Below, one piece after another: positions 42,588-52,270 of a DNA stretch of 64,000 bases. Location: NCBI GenBank assembly GCA_963789885.1, contig CAWBNB010000038.1:1-64000 (forward strand), read 5' to 3'. The translations under genes were made by a program, and so were the position numbers. The notes below the pieces were generated by a model. It did not search any database, had not been told where the DNA came from, and saw only the letters and a list, made by a program, of their open reading frames with translations. Numbering within the stretch: the stretch's first letter is position 1; every line of letters begins with the position of its first letter. The DNA is from DATEDA01 sp963789885. GTDB taxonomy: Bacteria; Pseudomonadota; Gammaproteobacteria; Burkholderiales; SG8-39.

Positions 42588-43900
42588 CACTGTTCGACCG
42601 GCGCGCCGCGCTCGAACGGCTCGCCGGGAAAGTACTTCGCGAGGCGGTCGTCGGCCGTTCGGGCGTGCGCCTCCATGCCCTCGAGGCGCGAGATCCGGGC
42701 GGTGACCTGTGCGATCGCTCGGTTCGCCTCGCGCGTCAGCCGCTGCCAGGTGACGGTCTTGATGAACTTGTGGACCGACAGCCCGCCGGAGTAACGCGCC
42801 GCGCCCTTCGTCGGCAGGATGTGGTTCGGCCCCGAGGTCTTGTCGCCGAACGCGACCGTCGTCTCCTCGCCGAGGAAGAGCGAGCCGTAGCAGGTGAGCC
42901 GCGCGAGCCACCAGTCGAGGTCGCGCGCGTGCACCTCGAGGTGCTCGGGCGCGTGCTTGTCGGAGACCTGCGCCATCTCCTCGGGCGTATCGCAGAGGAC
43001 GACCTCGCCGTAGTCGCGCCATGCCGCGCCCGCCGCGTCGCGCGCGGTCGCGGGCAGCGCGTCCACGAGACCGGGGACGAGCGCCGTCACGCGCTCGGCG
43101 AGCTCGCGGGAGGTGGTGAAGAGCCACGCCGGCGACTCGTGGCCGTGCTCGGCCTGCCCGACGAGGTCGGTCGCGACGATCGCCGGGTCGGCCGAATCGT
43201 CGGCGATGATCGCGATCTCCGACGGGCCGGCGAAGACGTCGATCCCGACCGCCCCGAAGAGCATCCGCTTCGCCTCGGCGACGAACTTGTTGCCGGGGCC
43301 GACGAGAATATCGGCGGGCTTGCCGGTGAAGAGGCCATACGCCATGGCGGCGATCGCCTGCACGCCGCCGAGCGTCATGATCGCGTCCGCGCCGGCAACC
43401 TTCATCGCGTACAGCACCTGCGGGTGGATGCCCTCGCCGCGGTAGGGTGTCGAGCACGCGATCACCGTGGGGACGCCGGCCGCCTTCGCGGTCGCGATGC
43501 TCATGTAGGCCGAGGCGATGTGCGCGTAACGGCCGGTCGGCACGTAGCACCCGGCGACGTTGACCGGGATCAGGCGCTGGCCGGCGATCACCCCGGGCGC
43601 GAGCTCGACCGAGAACTCGCGCATCGACGCGGCTTGCGCGACCGCGAAGCGACGCACCTGCTCGGTCGCGAACTCGATGTCGCGCTTGACCGCCGCGGGA
43701 ATATCGCGCGTGCGCCGCTCGACCTCCGCGGGCGTGACGAGGATGTCCCCGCGCCAGTCGTCGAGCTTCGCCGCGTACTCGCGCACCGCGGCCTCGCCGC
43801 GCCGCTCGATCTCGGCGAGCATCTCCGCCACCACGGTGCGCGCGGCGGCGGTCTCGGTCTCGGGGGTCTTCGAGGCCTGCTTCAGGTAGCGGATGGCCAT
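42587..43900 (-). CDS. Histidinol-dehydrogenase-family enzyme, likely HpsN (sulfopropanediol 3-dehydrogenase)
   Basis: A 437-residue HisD-like zinc enzyme that oxidises a primary alcohol to the acid in two NAD steps. Present are AGCYVPTGRYAHIASAYMS, LVGPGNKFVAEAKRMLFG, the zinc-binding GQAEHGHE, catalytic HAPEHLEV, and GDKTSGPNHILPTKGAARY. The non-biosynthetic variants in this family (for example LFTGKPADILVGPGN and FIKTVTWQRLTREAN) and the setting with SDR, zinc dehydrogenase and sulfonate-type ABC genes point to HpsN instead of true histidinol dehydrogenase. There are no his genes nearby. ATG at 43900 (MAIRYLKQ) is preferred to the GTG at 43942. Confidence 0.78.
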   Translation of the reverse strand: MAIRYLKQASKTPETETAAARTVVAEMLAEIERRGEAAVREYAAKLDDWRGDILVTPAEVERRTRDIPAAVKRDIEFATEQVRRFAVAQAASMREFSVELAPGVIAGQRLIPVNVAGCYVPTGRYAHIASAYMSIATAKAAGVPTVIACSTPYRGEGIHPQVLYAMKVAGADAIMTLGGVQAIAAMAYGLFTGKPADILVGPGNKFVAEAKRMLFGAVGIDVFAGPSEIAIIADDSADPAIVATDLVGQAEHGHESPAWLFTTSRELAERVTALVPGLVDALPATARDAAGAAWRDYGEVVLCDTPEEMAQVSDKHAPEHLEVHARDLDWWLARLTCYGSLFLGEETTVAFGDKTSGPNHILPTKGAARYSGGLSVHKFIKTVTWQRLTREANRAIAQVTARISRLEGMEAHARTADDRLAKYFPGEPFERGAPVEQ

Positions 43901-44008
43901 GGCGCGGGACGAGAGGACGGTGAGGCGGCTATATAACCTCACTCACCCGGCCTTGGGAAGCGCCTGCTCGCGGGCCTGGGAGAAGCGCCGGCGGCCGGCG
44001 CCGAAAGC

Positions 44009-47000
44009 TCAGGGCGTCGCGACGCCCGGCACCGGCGCGCCGCGCCGGCGCGCGAGCCACTGCTGCAGCCGCTCGAAGTAGAGGTAGACGACCGGGGTGA
44101 GGTACAGCGTCAGCAGCTGCGACACCATCAGCCCGCCGACTACGGCGAGGCCGAGCGGCCGGCGGGCGTCGCCGCCGGCGCCGAAGCCGATCGCGATCGG
44201 CAGGCTGCCCATCAGGGCGGCCATCGTCGTCATCATGATCGGCCGGAACCGGATGATGCACGCCTCGTAGATCGCCTCGGCCGGCGACTTGCCTTCGCGG
44301 CGTTGCGCCTCGATCGCAAAGTCGATCATGATGATCGCGTTCTTCTTCACGATGCCGATCAGCATGATCATGCCGACGAAGCCGTACATGTCGAGCTCGC
44401 GGCCGAAGAGCGAGAGCGTCGCAAGCGCGCCCAGGCCCGCGGTCGGCAACCCGGAGAGGATCGTGATCGGGTGGATGAAGCTCTCGTACAGGATGCCGAG
44501 CACGAGATAGATCACGATGATCGACAGCAGGATCAAAATCCCCATCCCCTGCAGCGAGCTCTGGAAGGCCTGCGCCGTGCCCTGGAACTGGGTGGTGAGC
44601 GTCGGCGGGATCTGCAGCTCGCCGGTCGCCTTGCGGATCGCGTCGATCGCCTCCGACAGCGCGACACCGGGCCGCAGGTCGAACGAGAAGGTCACCGAGG
44701 GCAGCTGGCCGAGATGGCTCACGCTCAAGGGCCCGATGTCCTGGGAGAGCTTGGCGACCGAGCTGAGCGGCACGAGCGCCCCGGTCGACGAGCGCACGTA
44801 CAGCATCGACAGCACCGACGGGTCGGTCTGATAGCGCGGCTCGAGCTCCAGGATGACCCAGTACTGGTTGGTCGCCGTGTAGATGTTCGACACCTGCCGC
44901 GCGCCGTAGGCGTTGCCGAGGGCGGCCTCGATCTGCTGCGGGCTCACGCCCAGCGCCGCCGCCTTCTCGCGGTCGATCTCCACGTTCACCTGCGGGCGCG
45001 CGATCTGCAGGTCGCTCGAGACGTCGACGAGCTCCGGCAGCGACCGCAGCTTCGCATCGATCGCCGGGATCGCCCCGTAGAGCTCGTCGGTGCTCGGACC
45101 CTGGATCACGTACTGGTACGGGCTCTTGGTGAGCTGGCCGCCGATCCGGATCGCCGGCACGTTCTGCATGAACGTCTTCACGCCCACCACGTTCTGCAGC
45201 TTCGGGCGCAGCTCGCGCAGGACCTCGTCCGCCGACTTGCGCTCCGCGCGCGGCTTGAGCGTGATGATGATCCGGCCGACGTTCAGCGACGGGTTGAAGG
45301 AGGTCGCGCCGATGAAGCCCATCAGCGCGTCGACGTTCGGATCGACGCGGATGATGTCGGCGACCTGCCGCTGGTAGTCCGCCATCGCGTCGAACGAGAC
45401 GTCCTGCGGGGCCTCGATGAAGCAGAAGAGCTGCCCCGCGTCCTCGCTCGGCAGGAACCCCTTGGGAATGCGGGCGAAGAGGACGCCGGTCGCGACGACG
45501 ACGACGAGGAACGCGACCATCGTCGCCCGCGGCCGCGCGAGCACTCCGCGCAGCGTGACGTCGTAGGCGTTCCGCCACGCATCGAACGCCCGCTCGCTCA
45601 GCTGGTAGAGGCGGCCGTGGCGCTCGGCTTCGTGCGGGCGCAGGATCCGGGCGCACATCATCGGCGTGAGCGTCAGCGAGACGAACCCGGAGATCAGCAC
45701 CGCGATGATGATGGTGACGCCGAACTCGTGCAGCAGGCGGCCGAGGATCCCGCCCATGAACAGCACCGGCAGGAACACGACCGCGAGCGAGATGGTCATC
45801 GACAGGATGGTGAACGAGATCTCGCGCGAGCCGTCGAGCGTCGCCTGAAGCGGCGACTTCCCGCCCTCGATGTGCCGCGAGATGTTCTCGAGCATCACGA
45901 TCGCGTCGTCGACGACGAACCCGACGCACAGCGTGAGCGCCATCAGCGACAGGTTGTCGATGCTGTACCCGAGGAGGTACATGAACGCGAACGTCCCGAC
46001 GATCGACAGCGGCAGCGCCACGCTCGGGATCGTGGTCGCGCGGAGGCTGCGCAGGAAGACGAAGATCACGACGACGACCAGGATGAGCGCGACGATCAGC
46101 GTGATCTGCACCTCGTGGACGGACGCCCGGATCGGCACCGAGCGGTCGTAGAGGACGTCGATGTTGATCGAGGGCGGCACCTCGGCGCGAAACGAGGGCA
46201 GCAGACCGCGGATCCGGTCGACGATCTCGATCGTATTGGTGCCGGGCTGGCGCTGGATCGCGAGCACGATCCCGCGCTGGTCCTTGAACCACGCGGCGAC
46301 CTTGTCGTTCTGCACGCTGTCGATCACCCGCCCGAGCTGGTTCAGCCGGACCGGCGAGCCGTTGCGGTAGGTGACGATCACCGGCCGGAACGTGTCGGCG
46401 TTGAAGAGCTGCCCGGTGGCCTGCACCGCGACCGTGCGGTTCTTGCCGTAGAGCGTGCCGGTGGGCAGGTTGACGTTGGCCTGCGCGACCGCCTGCTCGA
46501 CCTCGTTGATGCCGATGCCGCGGGCGGCGAGCGCGTTCGGGTCGAGCTGGACGCGCACCGCGAACTTCTGCTGGCCGAACACCTGCACCTGCGCGACGCC
46601 GCTGATGGTCGAGATGCGCTGCGCGAGGTAGGTCTCGGCGTACTCGTTCACGGTGTACAGCGGGACGGCGTCGGACGTGAGCGCCAGGTAGAAGACCGGG
46701 AAGTCCGCCGGGTTGACCTTGCGGAACGACGGCGGCGTGGTCATCGTCGGCGGGAGCAGCTTGAGCGCGGTGGCGATCGCCGACTGCACGTCCTGCGCTG
46801 CGGCGTCGATGTCGCGGTCGAGCGAGAACTGGATGGTGATCGCGGTGATGCCCTGGCTCGACACCGAGGTCATCGAGTCGATCCCGGCGATCGTGGTGAA
46901 CTGCCGCTCGAGCGGCGTCGCCACGGCGGAGGCCATCGTTTCGGGGCTCGCCCCGGGCAGCTCGGCCGAGACCTGGATCGTCGGGAAGTCGATGTTCGGC

Positions 47001-47110
47001 AGCGAGCTCACCGGCAGCAGCCGGTAGCCGACGAGGCCGAACAGCATGATGCCCGCCATGACCAGGACGGTCATGACCGGCCGGCGGATGAAGAGCTCCG
47101 AGAGGTTCAC
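44009..47110 (-). CDS. RND-family efflux transporter, HAE1 / MdtB-C-like
   Basis: A 1033-residue inner-membrane pump. The N-terminal FIRRPVMTVLVMAGI, 12 hydrophobic helices, two large periplasmic loops, and the proton-relay Asp pair in GFVVDDAIVMLENI are all standard. PLSIVGTFAFMYLLGYSIDN and GIVKKNAIIMIDFA are the paired helix motifs. It exports drugs or other amphiphiles together with the adaptor encoded just upstream. GTG at 47110 overlaps the adaptor stop (GTGA). An outer-membrane channel gene is not in the window. Confidence 0.94.
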   Translation of the reverse strand: MNLSELFIRRPVMTVLVMAGIMLFGLVGYRLLPVSSLPNIDFPTIQVSAELPGASPETMASAVATPLERQFTTIAGIDSMTSVSSQGITAITIQFSLDRDIDAAAQDVQSAIATALKLLPPTMTTPPSFRKVNPADFPVFYLALTSDAVPLYTVNEYAETYLAQRISTISGVAQVQVFGQQKFAVRVQLDPNALAARGIGINEVEQAVAQANVNLPTGTLYGKNRTVAVQATGQLFNADTFRPVIVTYRNGSPVRLNQLGRVIDSVQNDKVAAWFKDQRGIVLAIQRQPGTNTIEIVDRIRGLLPSFRAEVPPSINIDVLYDRSVPIRASVHEVQITLIVALILVVVVIFVFLRSLRATTIPSVALPLSIVGTFAFMYLLGYSIDNLSLMALTLCVGFVVDDAIVMLENISRHIEGGKSPLQATLDGSREISFTILSMTISLAVVFLPVLFMGGILGRLLHEFGVTIIIAVLISGFVSLTLTPMMCARILRPHEAERHGRLYQLSERAFDAWRNAYDVTLRGVLARPRATMVAFLVVVVATGVLFARIPKGFLPSEDAGQLFCFIEAPQDVSFDAMADYQRQVADIIRVDPNVDALMGFIGATSFNPSLNVGRIIITLKPRAERKSADEVLRELRPKLQNVVGVKTFMQNVPAIRIGGQLTKSPYQYVIQGPSTDELYGAIPAIDAKLRSLPELVDVSSDLQIARPQVNVEIDREKAAALGVSPQQIEAALGNAYGARQVSNIYTATNQYWVILELEPRYQTDPSVLSMLYVRSSTGALVPLSSVAKLSQDIGPLSVSHLGQLPSVTFSFDLRPGVALSEAIDAIRKATGELQIPPTLTTQFQGTAQAFQSSLQGMGILILLSIIVIYLVLGILYESFIHPITILSGLPTAGLGALATLSLFGRELDMYGFVGMIMLIGIVKKNAIIMIDFAIEAQRREGKSPAEAIYEACIIRFRPIMMTTMAALMGSLPIAIGFGAGGDARRPLGLAVVGGLMVSQLLTLYLTPVVYLYFERLQQWLARRRGAPVPGVATP

Positions 47111-48279
47111 GACGCCTTGGGCTTCGCGCCGACCGTAACCTTCGCGCCCGGCCCGAGCCGGAGCTGGCCCTGGCTCACGACGCTCTCGCCGGCTTTCAGG
47201 CCCGCGGCGACGATCGCGTTCCCGCCGTCGACGCGGTCGATCTTCACCGGCCGGAGTTCCGCGATCATGTCGGGGGTGACGACGTAGACGTACTGCCCCT
47301 GCGGCCCGTTCTGCACCGCATCCGCCGGGACGACGATCGCCCCGGCCTGCTCGTAGAGCGTGACCACCACGTTCACGAACTGCCCCGGCCAGAGCGCGAG
47401 GTCCTGGTTGGCGAACTGCGCGCGGAGGCGGATCGTGCCGGTGGTCGCGTCGACCGCGTTGTCCACGAACACGAGCTTGCCGCCGTCCGCGCGGTGCGTC
47501 GAGCCGGGGGGCACCGCGCTCACGGCCAGCGGGGCGCGCGCCATGTACGTCCGGATCGCGTCGAGGCTCTGCTCCGGCACGGCGAAGTTCACGTACACCG
47601 GCCGGACCTGGTTGAGCACGATGAGCGGCGCCGCGTCGTTCGCTTTGACGAGGTTGCCGCGCTGGATGAGCGTCTTGCCGACGAACCCGTTGATCGGCGA
47701 GCGGATGGTGCAGTACTCGAGGTTGAGTCGGGCGTTGTCCATCGCCGCGCGGCTCGCCGCGGCCACGGCCTCCGCGGTTTCGGCGTTGGTGCGGAACTGC
47801 GCGTAGGCGTCCTTGGAGACGTAATTCTTCTCGAGCAGCTCGAGGTAGCGCTTCTCCTGCGCGCGGGCCTGGGCGGCGGCCGCGGTGTCGCGCTGATGCG
47901 TCGCCTCGGCCTGCCGCAGCGCCGCCTCGTACGGCCGCGGGTCGATGCGGAAGAGAAGCTGTCCTTCCCGCACCTCCTCGCCTTCCTTGAAGCCCACGTC
48001 GTTGACCTGCCCGTCGACGCGCGCCTTGACCGCGACGGTCGCGAACGGCTCGACGTTGCCGATCGCGGCGATGCGCACCGGCATCGACTGCTCGGCAACG
48101 CTGACGACGACGACCGGGATGGGAGCGGGGGCGCGGCCCTTGGCCGTCCCGCTGGCGGACGTACCGGAGACGAGGTAGGCGACGATCGCGGCGACCGCGA
48201 TCACCGCGACCGCGAGGCCGATCAGCCACCAGCGGCGGCGGCCGATCGGTCCGGGCGGTGCAGCAGCGTGTTCGGCCAT
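47107..48279 (-). CDS. RND periplasmic adaptor (membrane-fusion) protein, MdtA-like
   Basis: A roughly 390-residue adaptor with an N-terminal membrane anchor (RRRWWLIGLAVAVIAVAAIV), a lipoyl/barrel-sandwich region (AKARVDGQVNDVGFKEGEEV), a helical hairpin (YEAALRQAEATHQRDTAAAA), the second lipoyl half (CTIRSPINGFVG) and a beta-barrel to the C-terminus. It links the RND pump to an outer-membrane channel. ATG at 48279 (MAEHAAAPPG) is chosen; a GTG at 48381 would add 34 residues. No ribosome-binding site clearly decides between them. Confidence 0.9.
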   Translation of the reverse strand: MAEHAAAPPGPIGRRRWWLIGLAVAVIAVAAIVAYLVSGTSASGTAKGRAPAPIPVVVVSVAEQSMPVRIAAIGNVEPFATVAVKARVDGQVNDVGFKEGEEVREGQLLFRIDPRPYEAALRQAEATHQRDTAAAAQARAQEKRYLELLEKNYVSKDAYAQFRTNAETAEAVAAASRAAMDNARLNLEYCTIRSPINGFVGKTLIQRGNLVKANDAAPLIVLNQVRPVYVNFAVPEQSLDAIRTYMARAPLAVSAVPPGSTHRADGGKLVFVDNAVDATTGTIRLRAQFANQDLALWPGQFVNVVVTLYEQAGAIVVPADAVQNGPQGQYVYVVTPDMIAELRPVKIDRVDGGNAIVAAGLKAGESVVSQGQLRLGPGAKVTVGAKPKAS

Positions 48280-48581
48280 GAGCGGCGATCGGCTCCAGCC
48301 CGTCTGCGCGGGTTCGTTCACAAGGCCCAGCGGCGGCGCATCGTCCGCGTCGAGCCGACCTGTCCTCTCTGGCGCGTTCACTCTATTTCAGCTACCGCTC
48401 CGGTGCAAAAGCCGCGGTCCGGGCAAAGGCCACCCGGGGGCCGTCCGCGGGTCCTCCGAGAGCGTGACGCCAAACCTTGGCAGCAATGTGCACGGATTAT
48501 GGAACCGGGCGCCGTCGCATGGGCGGAGTCTGGCGGCGAAGCGCCGGCGACCGGGTTACCGTTGTGCAATGCACCGCACCG
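48280..48581. other. Short gene-poor gap upstream of the RND operon
   Basis: About 300 bases between the adaptor start and the stop of the next minus-strand gene. If the adaptor starts at the GTG at 48381 the first third is coding. The rest presumably holds the RND promoter, but I see no convincing -35/-10 pair or operator. Confidence 0.4.
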
Positions 48582-51077
48582 CTACGGTGCGGGCGCCCCC
48601 TCACCCGCGACTAGCCGCTCGATCTCGACCGCCAGCGCGACGGCATCGTTGCTGAAGTAATGCGTGTGAGCACCCGCGCCGAGGCAGAACTCCGTGCGAT
48701 CGCCGGCACGCTGCGCCTCCACCCTCCCGTCGGGGCCGACCACGGCAACGCCGAAATTCGCCGCGTCCCGGTCCGCGCTCCAGACGAAGCGCCCCACATA
48801 GTCTCCGGAACGACAGGTATTGACCCATTCGGTCACGCCGAGATCGGCGGCCGCCGGCCCGGCGCTCTCGAAGCCCGCCTCCCGTGAGCCCATCCATCGA
48901 TACAGGAGCGGGAAGCGCTCCGCGTACAGATCGCGCAGCGGCGACCCCACGCTGACGAGCGCGACCGGCAACGCGCCGACGACACCCTCGAGCCGACCCT
49001 GCACGTGCAGGTAGCGCAGCAGGTCGGCGCTGATCACGGCCCCCTGGCTGTGCGCAACGATCACGACGCGCGCGTAGCCCGCGTCGCGCAGGTAGGCCAG
49101 CAACGATGCATAGCGTGAGTAGATGCGCGCCCGCGGCGGTTGCCGGTTGGGCGGATCGCCGAAGTAGTTGTCGACGTCCAGCACGGCGTCGATCGCGACG
49201 CGCAGCCGGCCGAAGGTCTCCGTAAAGCGCGATCCGAGCGCGGTGATCGTCAACGCGCCTCCGGCGAGCCATTTGCCCGCAGCGACCAGCGTCTCGCCCT
49301 GGAACATCTCGAGCACCCCGACGAGCCACAGCGCAACCTCTCCCTCGATCCCCCGCGTCAGAGCAAACTGCTCAAGCACGAACGCGAGATAGAGAACGCT
49401 GCCGGCGATCGCCCCCAGAGGCACGAGCGATTTGAACGCCGTTCCCAGGAGCCGGACGCCTCCGCCCAGCCAACTCCCCAGACGCTTCGCCCACTCAGCC
49501 GCGCCTTTCCTCACGCCGTTCGCGTCGACGTTCGTGGTCGGCCAGATCTCCTCCATCAACGAGGGCAGCAGCACCAGCAGGCCCGCTGCACCGAGCAGCG
49601 CGAAGGCCGCCACGAGCGGCGTGAAGAACGCGCCGAGGGTCTGCACGCGGCCCTCGAGGAAGATTTCCGCCGACCGGTAGCCGCTGCCGAAAACGACCGG
49701 CTCGTAGTTGAGGTCCGCGAGCGCGCGGCCGGCGACGAAGCTCACGACGGACCACAACACCAGACTGAGGACGGCAAAGAGCCCGCTGGAGCCGATTAGG
49801 GCCAGGCGCGATGTATGGAGCGACGCTCTGATGGCCCGGTCGCACGCGCGGCCCAGCCACAGTCCCAGCGCCAGCGCGACGATCTGGACCGCGACGAACA
49901 CCGCCCACACCAGCAACACGCCCGCGAACAGCCATTCGCCTACGTTGAGGGCCGCGGTGAGCATCCACTCGCGTTGCGTGGTGACGTTCGGCAACAACGC
50001 CTTGCCATCGACGAACAGCGCGACGACCGTCGCCACGACGGTCAGATGGCCGAGCAGCCGCACGCCCTGCGCGACACCGGAATAGCGCTCGACGAGATAC
50101 AGGCCGAGCAAGGTGACGGCCAGCGCGCTGGCGCCGAAATACATCATCGGCACCCAGTGCTCGGCGCGCAGCGCGAAAACCGCCGACACGAGGCACCCGG
50201 CCGCCGCTGCCGGGAGGAACAGCAGCTTCGCCCACCGCGCAGGCCCCGGCGTCCCGCGCAGCCACGCAAGCGCCGCCAGCGCCGTCAGCACGATCGAGGC
50301 GAGTCCCAACGCGGCGGCAAGCAGTTGTCCCTGCAGCTCGGGGGCGACCAGGGCCGCCGCGCCGAACGCGACCATCAGCAGCATCGCCAGCTGGAGCACG
50401 GCGGTCGGCCCCTTCATCAGCCACGCGATCCAGGCCTGAAGCCGCTGCAGCAGGCGCCAGGCCGTTCCCCCGTTGATGCTGAGCGACACCTGGTCGACCA
50501 GGTCGGCCGCGAGCGTGCTCAGATGGAAGAACAGCTGGTACAGCGACGAGAGGGCACGCAGTCCGCCCGCGCGCAGGCGCGACAGGTCGGCCCAGTACAT
50601 TTCGTAAACATCGACCGCCCGGCCATCGGCCCGGCGGCGCAGCGAGACGCGCGCGCACTGGTATAGCGCATCGCCTTCCGGCAAGACCAGACGGCCCAGC
50701 AGGTAGTCGTTCAGGGCGAGGCCGAGATCCTGCGACTCCGAAGGCTCCGGCGCTCGCGCTCCGGGAGCAGGCACGGGATCGCGCGCCGGCTGCTGCGTCT
50801 GATAGAAACCGCTCGGCGTCCCCGGCCGCCGCCGCGCGGAATCCGGCTTTGGGGCCTCACCCGCGAGCGGCGTCGGCGGCGATGCATCCTGCTGCCCTCC
50901 CGGTCCGAGATTTTCGACCGGGACCAGCACATCGTGCATCTCGCCCTGCACGTACGGCGGTGCGCCGTCGCCACCCTGACAGAGCAGCCGCACGACTTCC
51001 AGCACCGTCTGGCCGGGACGCTGGTCGGCGATGCCGTGAACCACGACGACGGCGACGCGATCGGTCGCATCCATCAT
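48582..51077 (-). CDS. Large membrane protein with a split alpha/beta-hydrolase (lipase-like) domain
   Basis: An 832-residue protein, counted from the ATG at 51077. It opens with a hydrolase-like strand and oxyanion motif, VAVVVVHGIADQRPGQT. A Pro/Ser-rich linker follows (about residues 65-125), then about 10 hydrophobic helices between residues 210 and 590. The hydrolase fold resumes only at the C-terminus: VVIVAHSQGAVISADLL with nucleophile Ser677, then VSVGSPLRDLYAERFP, a WVNTCRSGDYVG segment and a likely catalytic His in AHTHYFSND. Such a layout suggests a membrane-bound lipase/esterase. I do not recognise a named family. It stands alone, with a Tat-exported hydrolase gene divergent from it. 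Confidence 0.7.
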   Translation of the reverse strand: MMDATDRVAVVVVHGIADQRPGQTVLEVVRLLCQGGDGAPPYVQGEMHDVLVPVENLGPGGQQDASPPTPLAGEAPKPDSARRRPGTPSGFYQTQQPARDPVPAPGARAPEPSESQDLGLALNDYLLGRLVLPEGDALYQCARVSLRRRADGRAVDVYEMYWADLSRLRAGGLRALSSLYQLFFHLSTLAADLVDQVSLSINGGTAWRLLQRLQAWIAWLMKGPTAVLQLAMLLMVAFGAAALVAPELQGQLLAAALGLASIVLTALAALAWLRGTPGPARWAKLLFLPAAAAGCLVSAVFALRAEHWVPMMYFGASALAVTLLGLYLVERYSGVAQGVRLLGHLTVVATVVALFVDGKALLPNVTTQREWMLTAALNVGEWLFAGVLLVWAVFVAVQIVALALGLWLGRACDRAIRASLHTSRLALIGSSGLFAVLSLVLWSVVSFVAGRALADLNYEPVVFGSGYRSAEIFLEGRVQTLGAFFTPLVAAFALLGAAGLLVLLPSLMEEIWPTTNVDANGVRKGAAEWAKRLGSWLGGGVRLLGTAFKSLVPLGAIAGSVLYLAFVLEQFALTRGIEGEVALWLVGVLEMFQGETLVAAGKWLAGGALTITALGSRFTETFGRLRVAIDAVLDVDNYFGDPPNRQPPRARIYSRYASLLAYLRDAGYARVVIVAHSQGAVISADLLRYLHVQGRLEGVVGALPVALVSVGSPLRDLYAERFPLLYRWMGSREAGFESAGPAAADLGVTEWVNTCRSGDYVGRFVWSADRDAANFGVAVVGPDGRVEAQRAGDRTEFCLGAGAHTHYFSNDAVALAVEIERLVAGEGAPAP

Positions 51078-51252
51078 CCGATCCGCACGCGAGTCATCGC
51101 GCCGCGCGGGCCCCTGCAGGTACATTCAGCCATCGTTCCCTCCGGGGTCTTTCGGCGCATCTTAGCCGCCGGTACGCGGCCGCGGGTGGGGAATGGTCGA
51201 TCGAGGAATCGCTTAGGATTGAAGGCAGTACTGCCCGCATAGAGGAGCCACG

Positions 51253-52179
51253 ATGACCCAGCAAGCGGTAGTCGAGCCGGAAGCGACCCGGCAGGGCGTG
51301 ACCCAGCACTGGATCGACCAGCGGGTGTTCGATCTTTACGACGAGTATTGCCACGGCCGCATCGACCGGCGCGAATTCCTGATGCGCTCGGCCGCGCTGG
51401 TGGCGGGCGGTCTCGCGATGGCGCAGGCGCTCCTGCCGCGCTATGCACGCGCGCAGACGATTTCGTTCACCGATCCACGCATCAAGCCGGAGTACGTGAG
51501 CTACCGGTCGCCGGGCGGGAACTCCGGGACGATGCGCGGCTATCTCGTGGTGCCGACGGGTCAGGGCCCGTTCCCGGCCGTGCTGGTCGTGCACGAGAAC
51601 CGCGGTCTCAATCCCTACATAGAGGATGTGGCGCGCCGCGCGGCAGTCGCAGGCTTCCTCGCCTTTGCGCCCGACGGGCTTTTCCCGGTCGGCGGCTACC
51701 CGGGCAACGACGACGACGGGCGGCGGCTCCAGGCGGGTCTGAACCAGGAGAAGCTGCGCGCCGACCTCCTGAACGGCGCGCGCTTCGTGAAGTCGCACAA
51801 GCTGTCCACGGGCAGGCTCGGCGCGACCGGCTTCTGCTTCGGCGGCGGCGTGGTCAACTGGCTCGCGATCGCGCTCGGGCCGGATCTCCAGGCGGGCGCA
51901 CCGTACTACGGTGCGGCAGCCGAGACCGCCGGGGTGCCGAAAATCAAGGCGGCGCTCCTCATCCACTACGCCGAAAGCGACGAGCGCATCAACGCCATGT
52001 GGCCGGACTACGAGTCCGCGCTTAAGAAGAGCAACGTCTCCTACGAGATGCACACGTACCCGGGCACGCAGCACGGCTTCCACAACAACTCCACGCCGCG
52101 CTACAAGGAAGAGGCGGCGAAGCTCTCCTGGGAGCGCACGGTCGCATTCTTCAAGCGCAATCTCGGCGCGCCGGGTTAG
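51253..52179 (+). CDS. Tat-exported dienelactone hydrolase family protein
   Basis: A 308-residue alpha/beta hydrolase. The N-terminal DRREFLMRSAALVAGG is a twin-arginine signal, so the enzyme is probably periplasmic. The dienelactone-hydrolase triad is visible: Cys195 in TGFCFGGGVVNW, Asp in YAESDERIN, His in GTQHGFHNN. VVHENRGLNPYIEDVARR is the family landmark. Related YghX-type proteins have uncertain substrates. Expressed alone. Confidence 0.92.
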   Translation: MTQQAVVEPEATRQGVTQHWIDQRVFDLYDEYCHGRIDRREFLMRSAALVAGGLAMAQALLPRYARAQTISFTDPRIKPEYVSYRSPGGNSGTMRGYLVVPTGQGPFPAVLVVHENRGLNPYIEDVARRAAVAGFLAFAPDGLFPVGGYPGNDDDGRRLQAGLNQEKLRADLLNGARFVKSHKLSTGRLGATGFCFGGGVVNWLAIALGPDLQAGAPYYGAAAETAGVPKIKAALLIHYAESDERINAMWPDYESALKKSNVSYEMHTYPGTQHGFHNNSTPRYKEEAAKLSWERTVAFFKRNLGAPG

Positions 52180-52270
52180 AGCGCCCTACGGGGTGCGACA
52201 ACCGAGCGGCCGCGCGTGACGGCCGCGCCGTTGCCCAGCTCCGCCCGGCTTCCAGCGCGCGGTCGCGGCG

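Noticed and set aside
42587..43900. Biosynthetic histidinol dehydrogenase (hisD)
   Set aside because: No other his gene is nearby and the operon partners are a sulfonate-type ABC importer, an SDR and zinc dehydrogenases; the sequence features favour the HpsN-like branch.
48582..51077. Calling the membrane hydrolase a T6SS lipase effector (Tle)
   Set aside because: It has about ten membrane helices, lies 6 kb from tssJ, and has no VgrG, PAAR, adaptor or immunity gene beside it.
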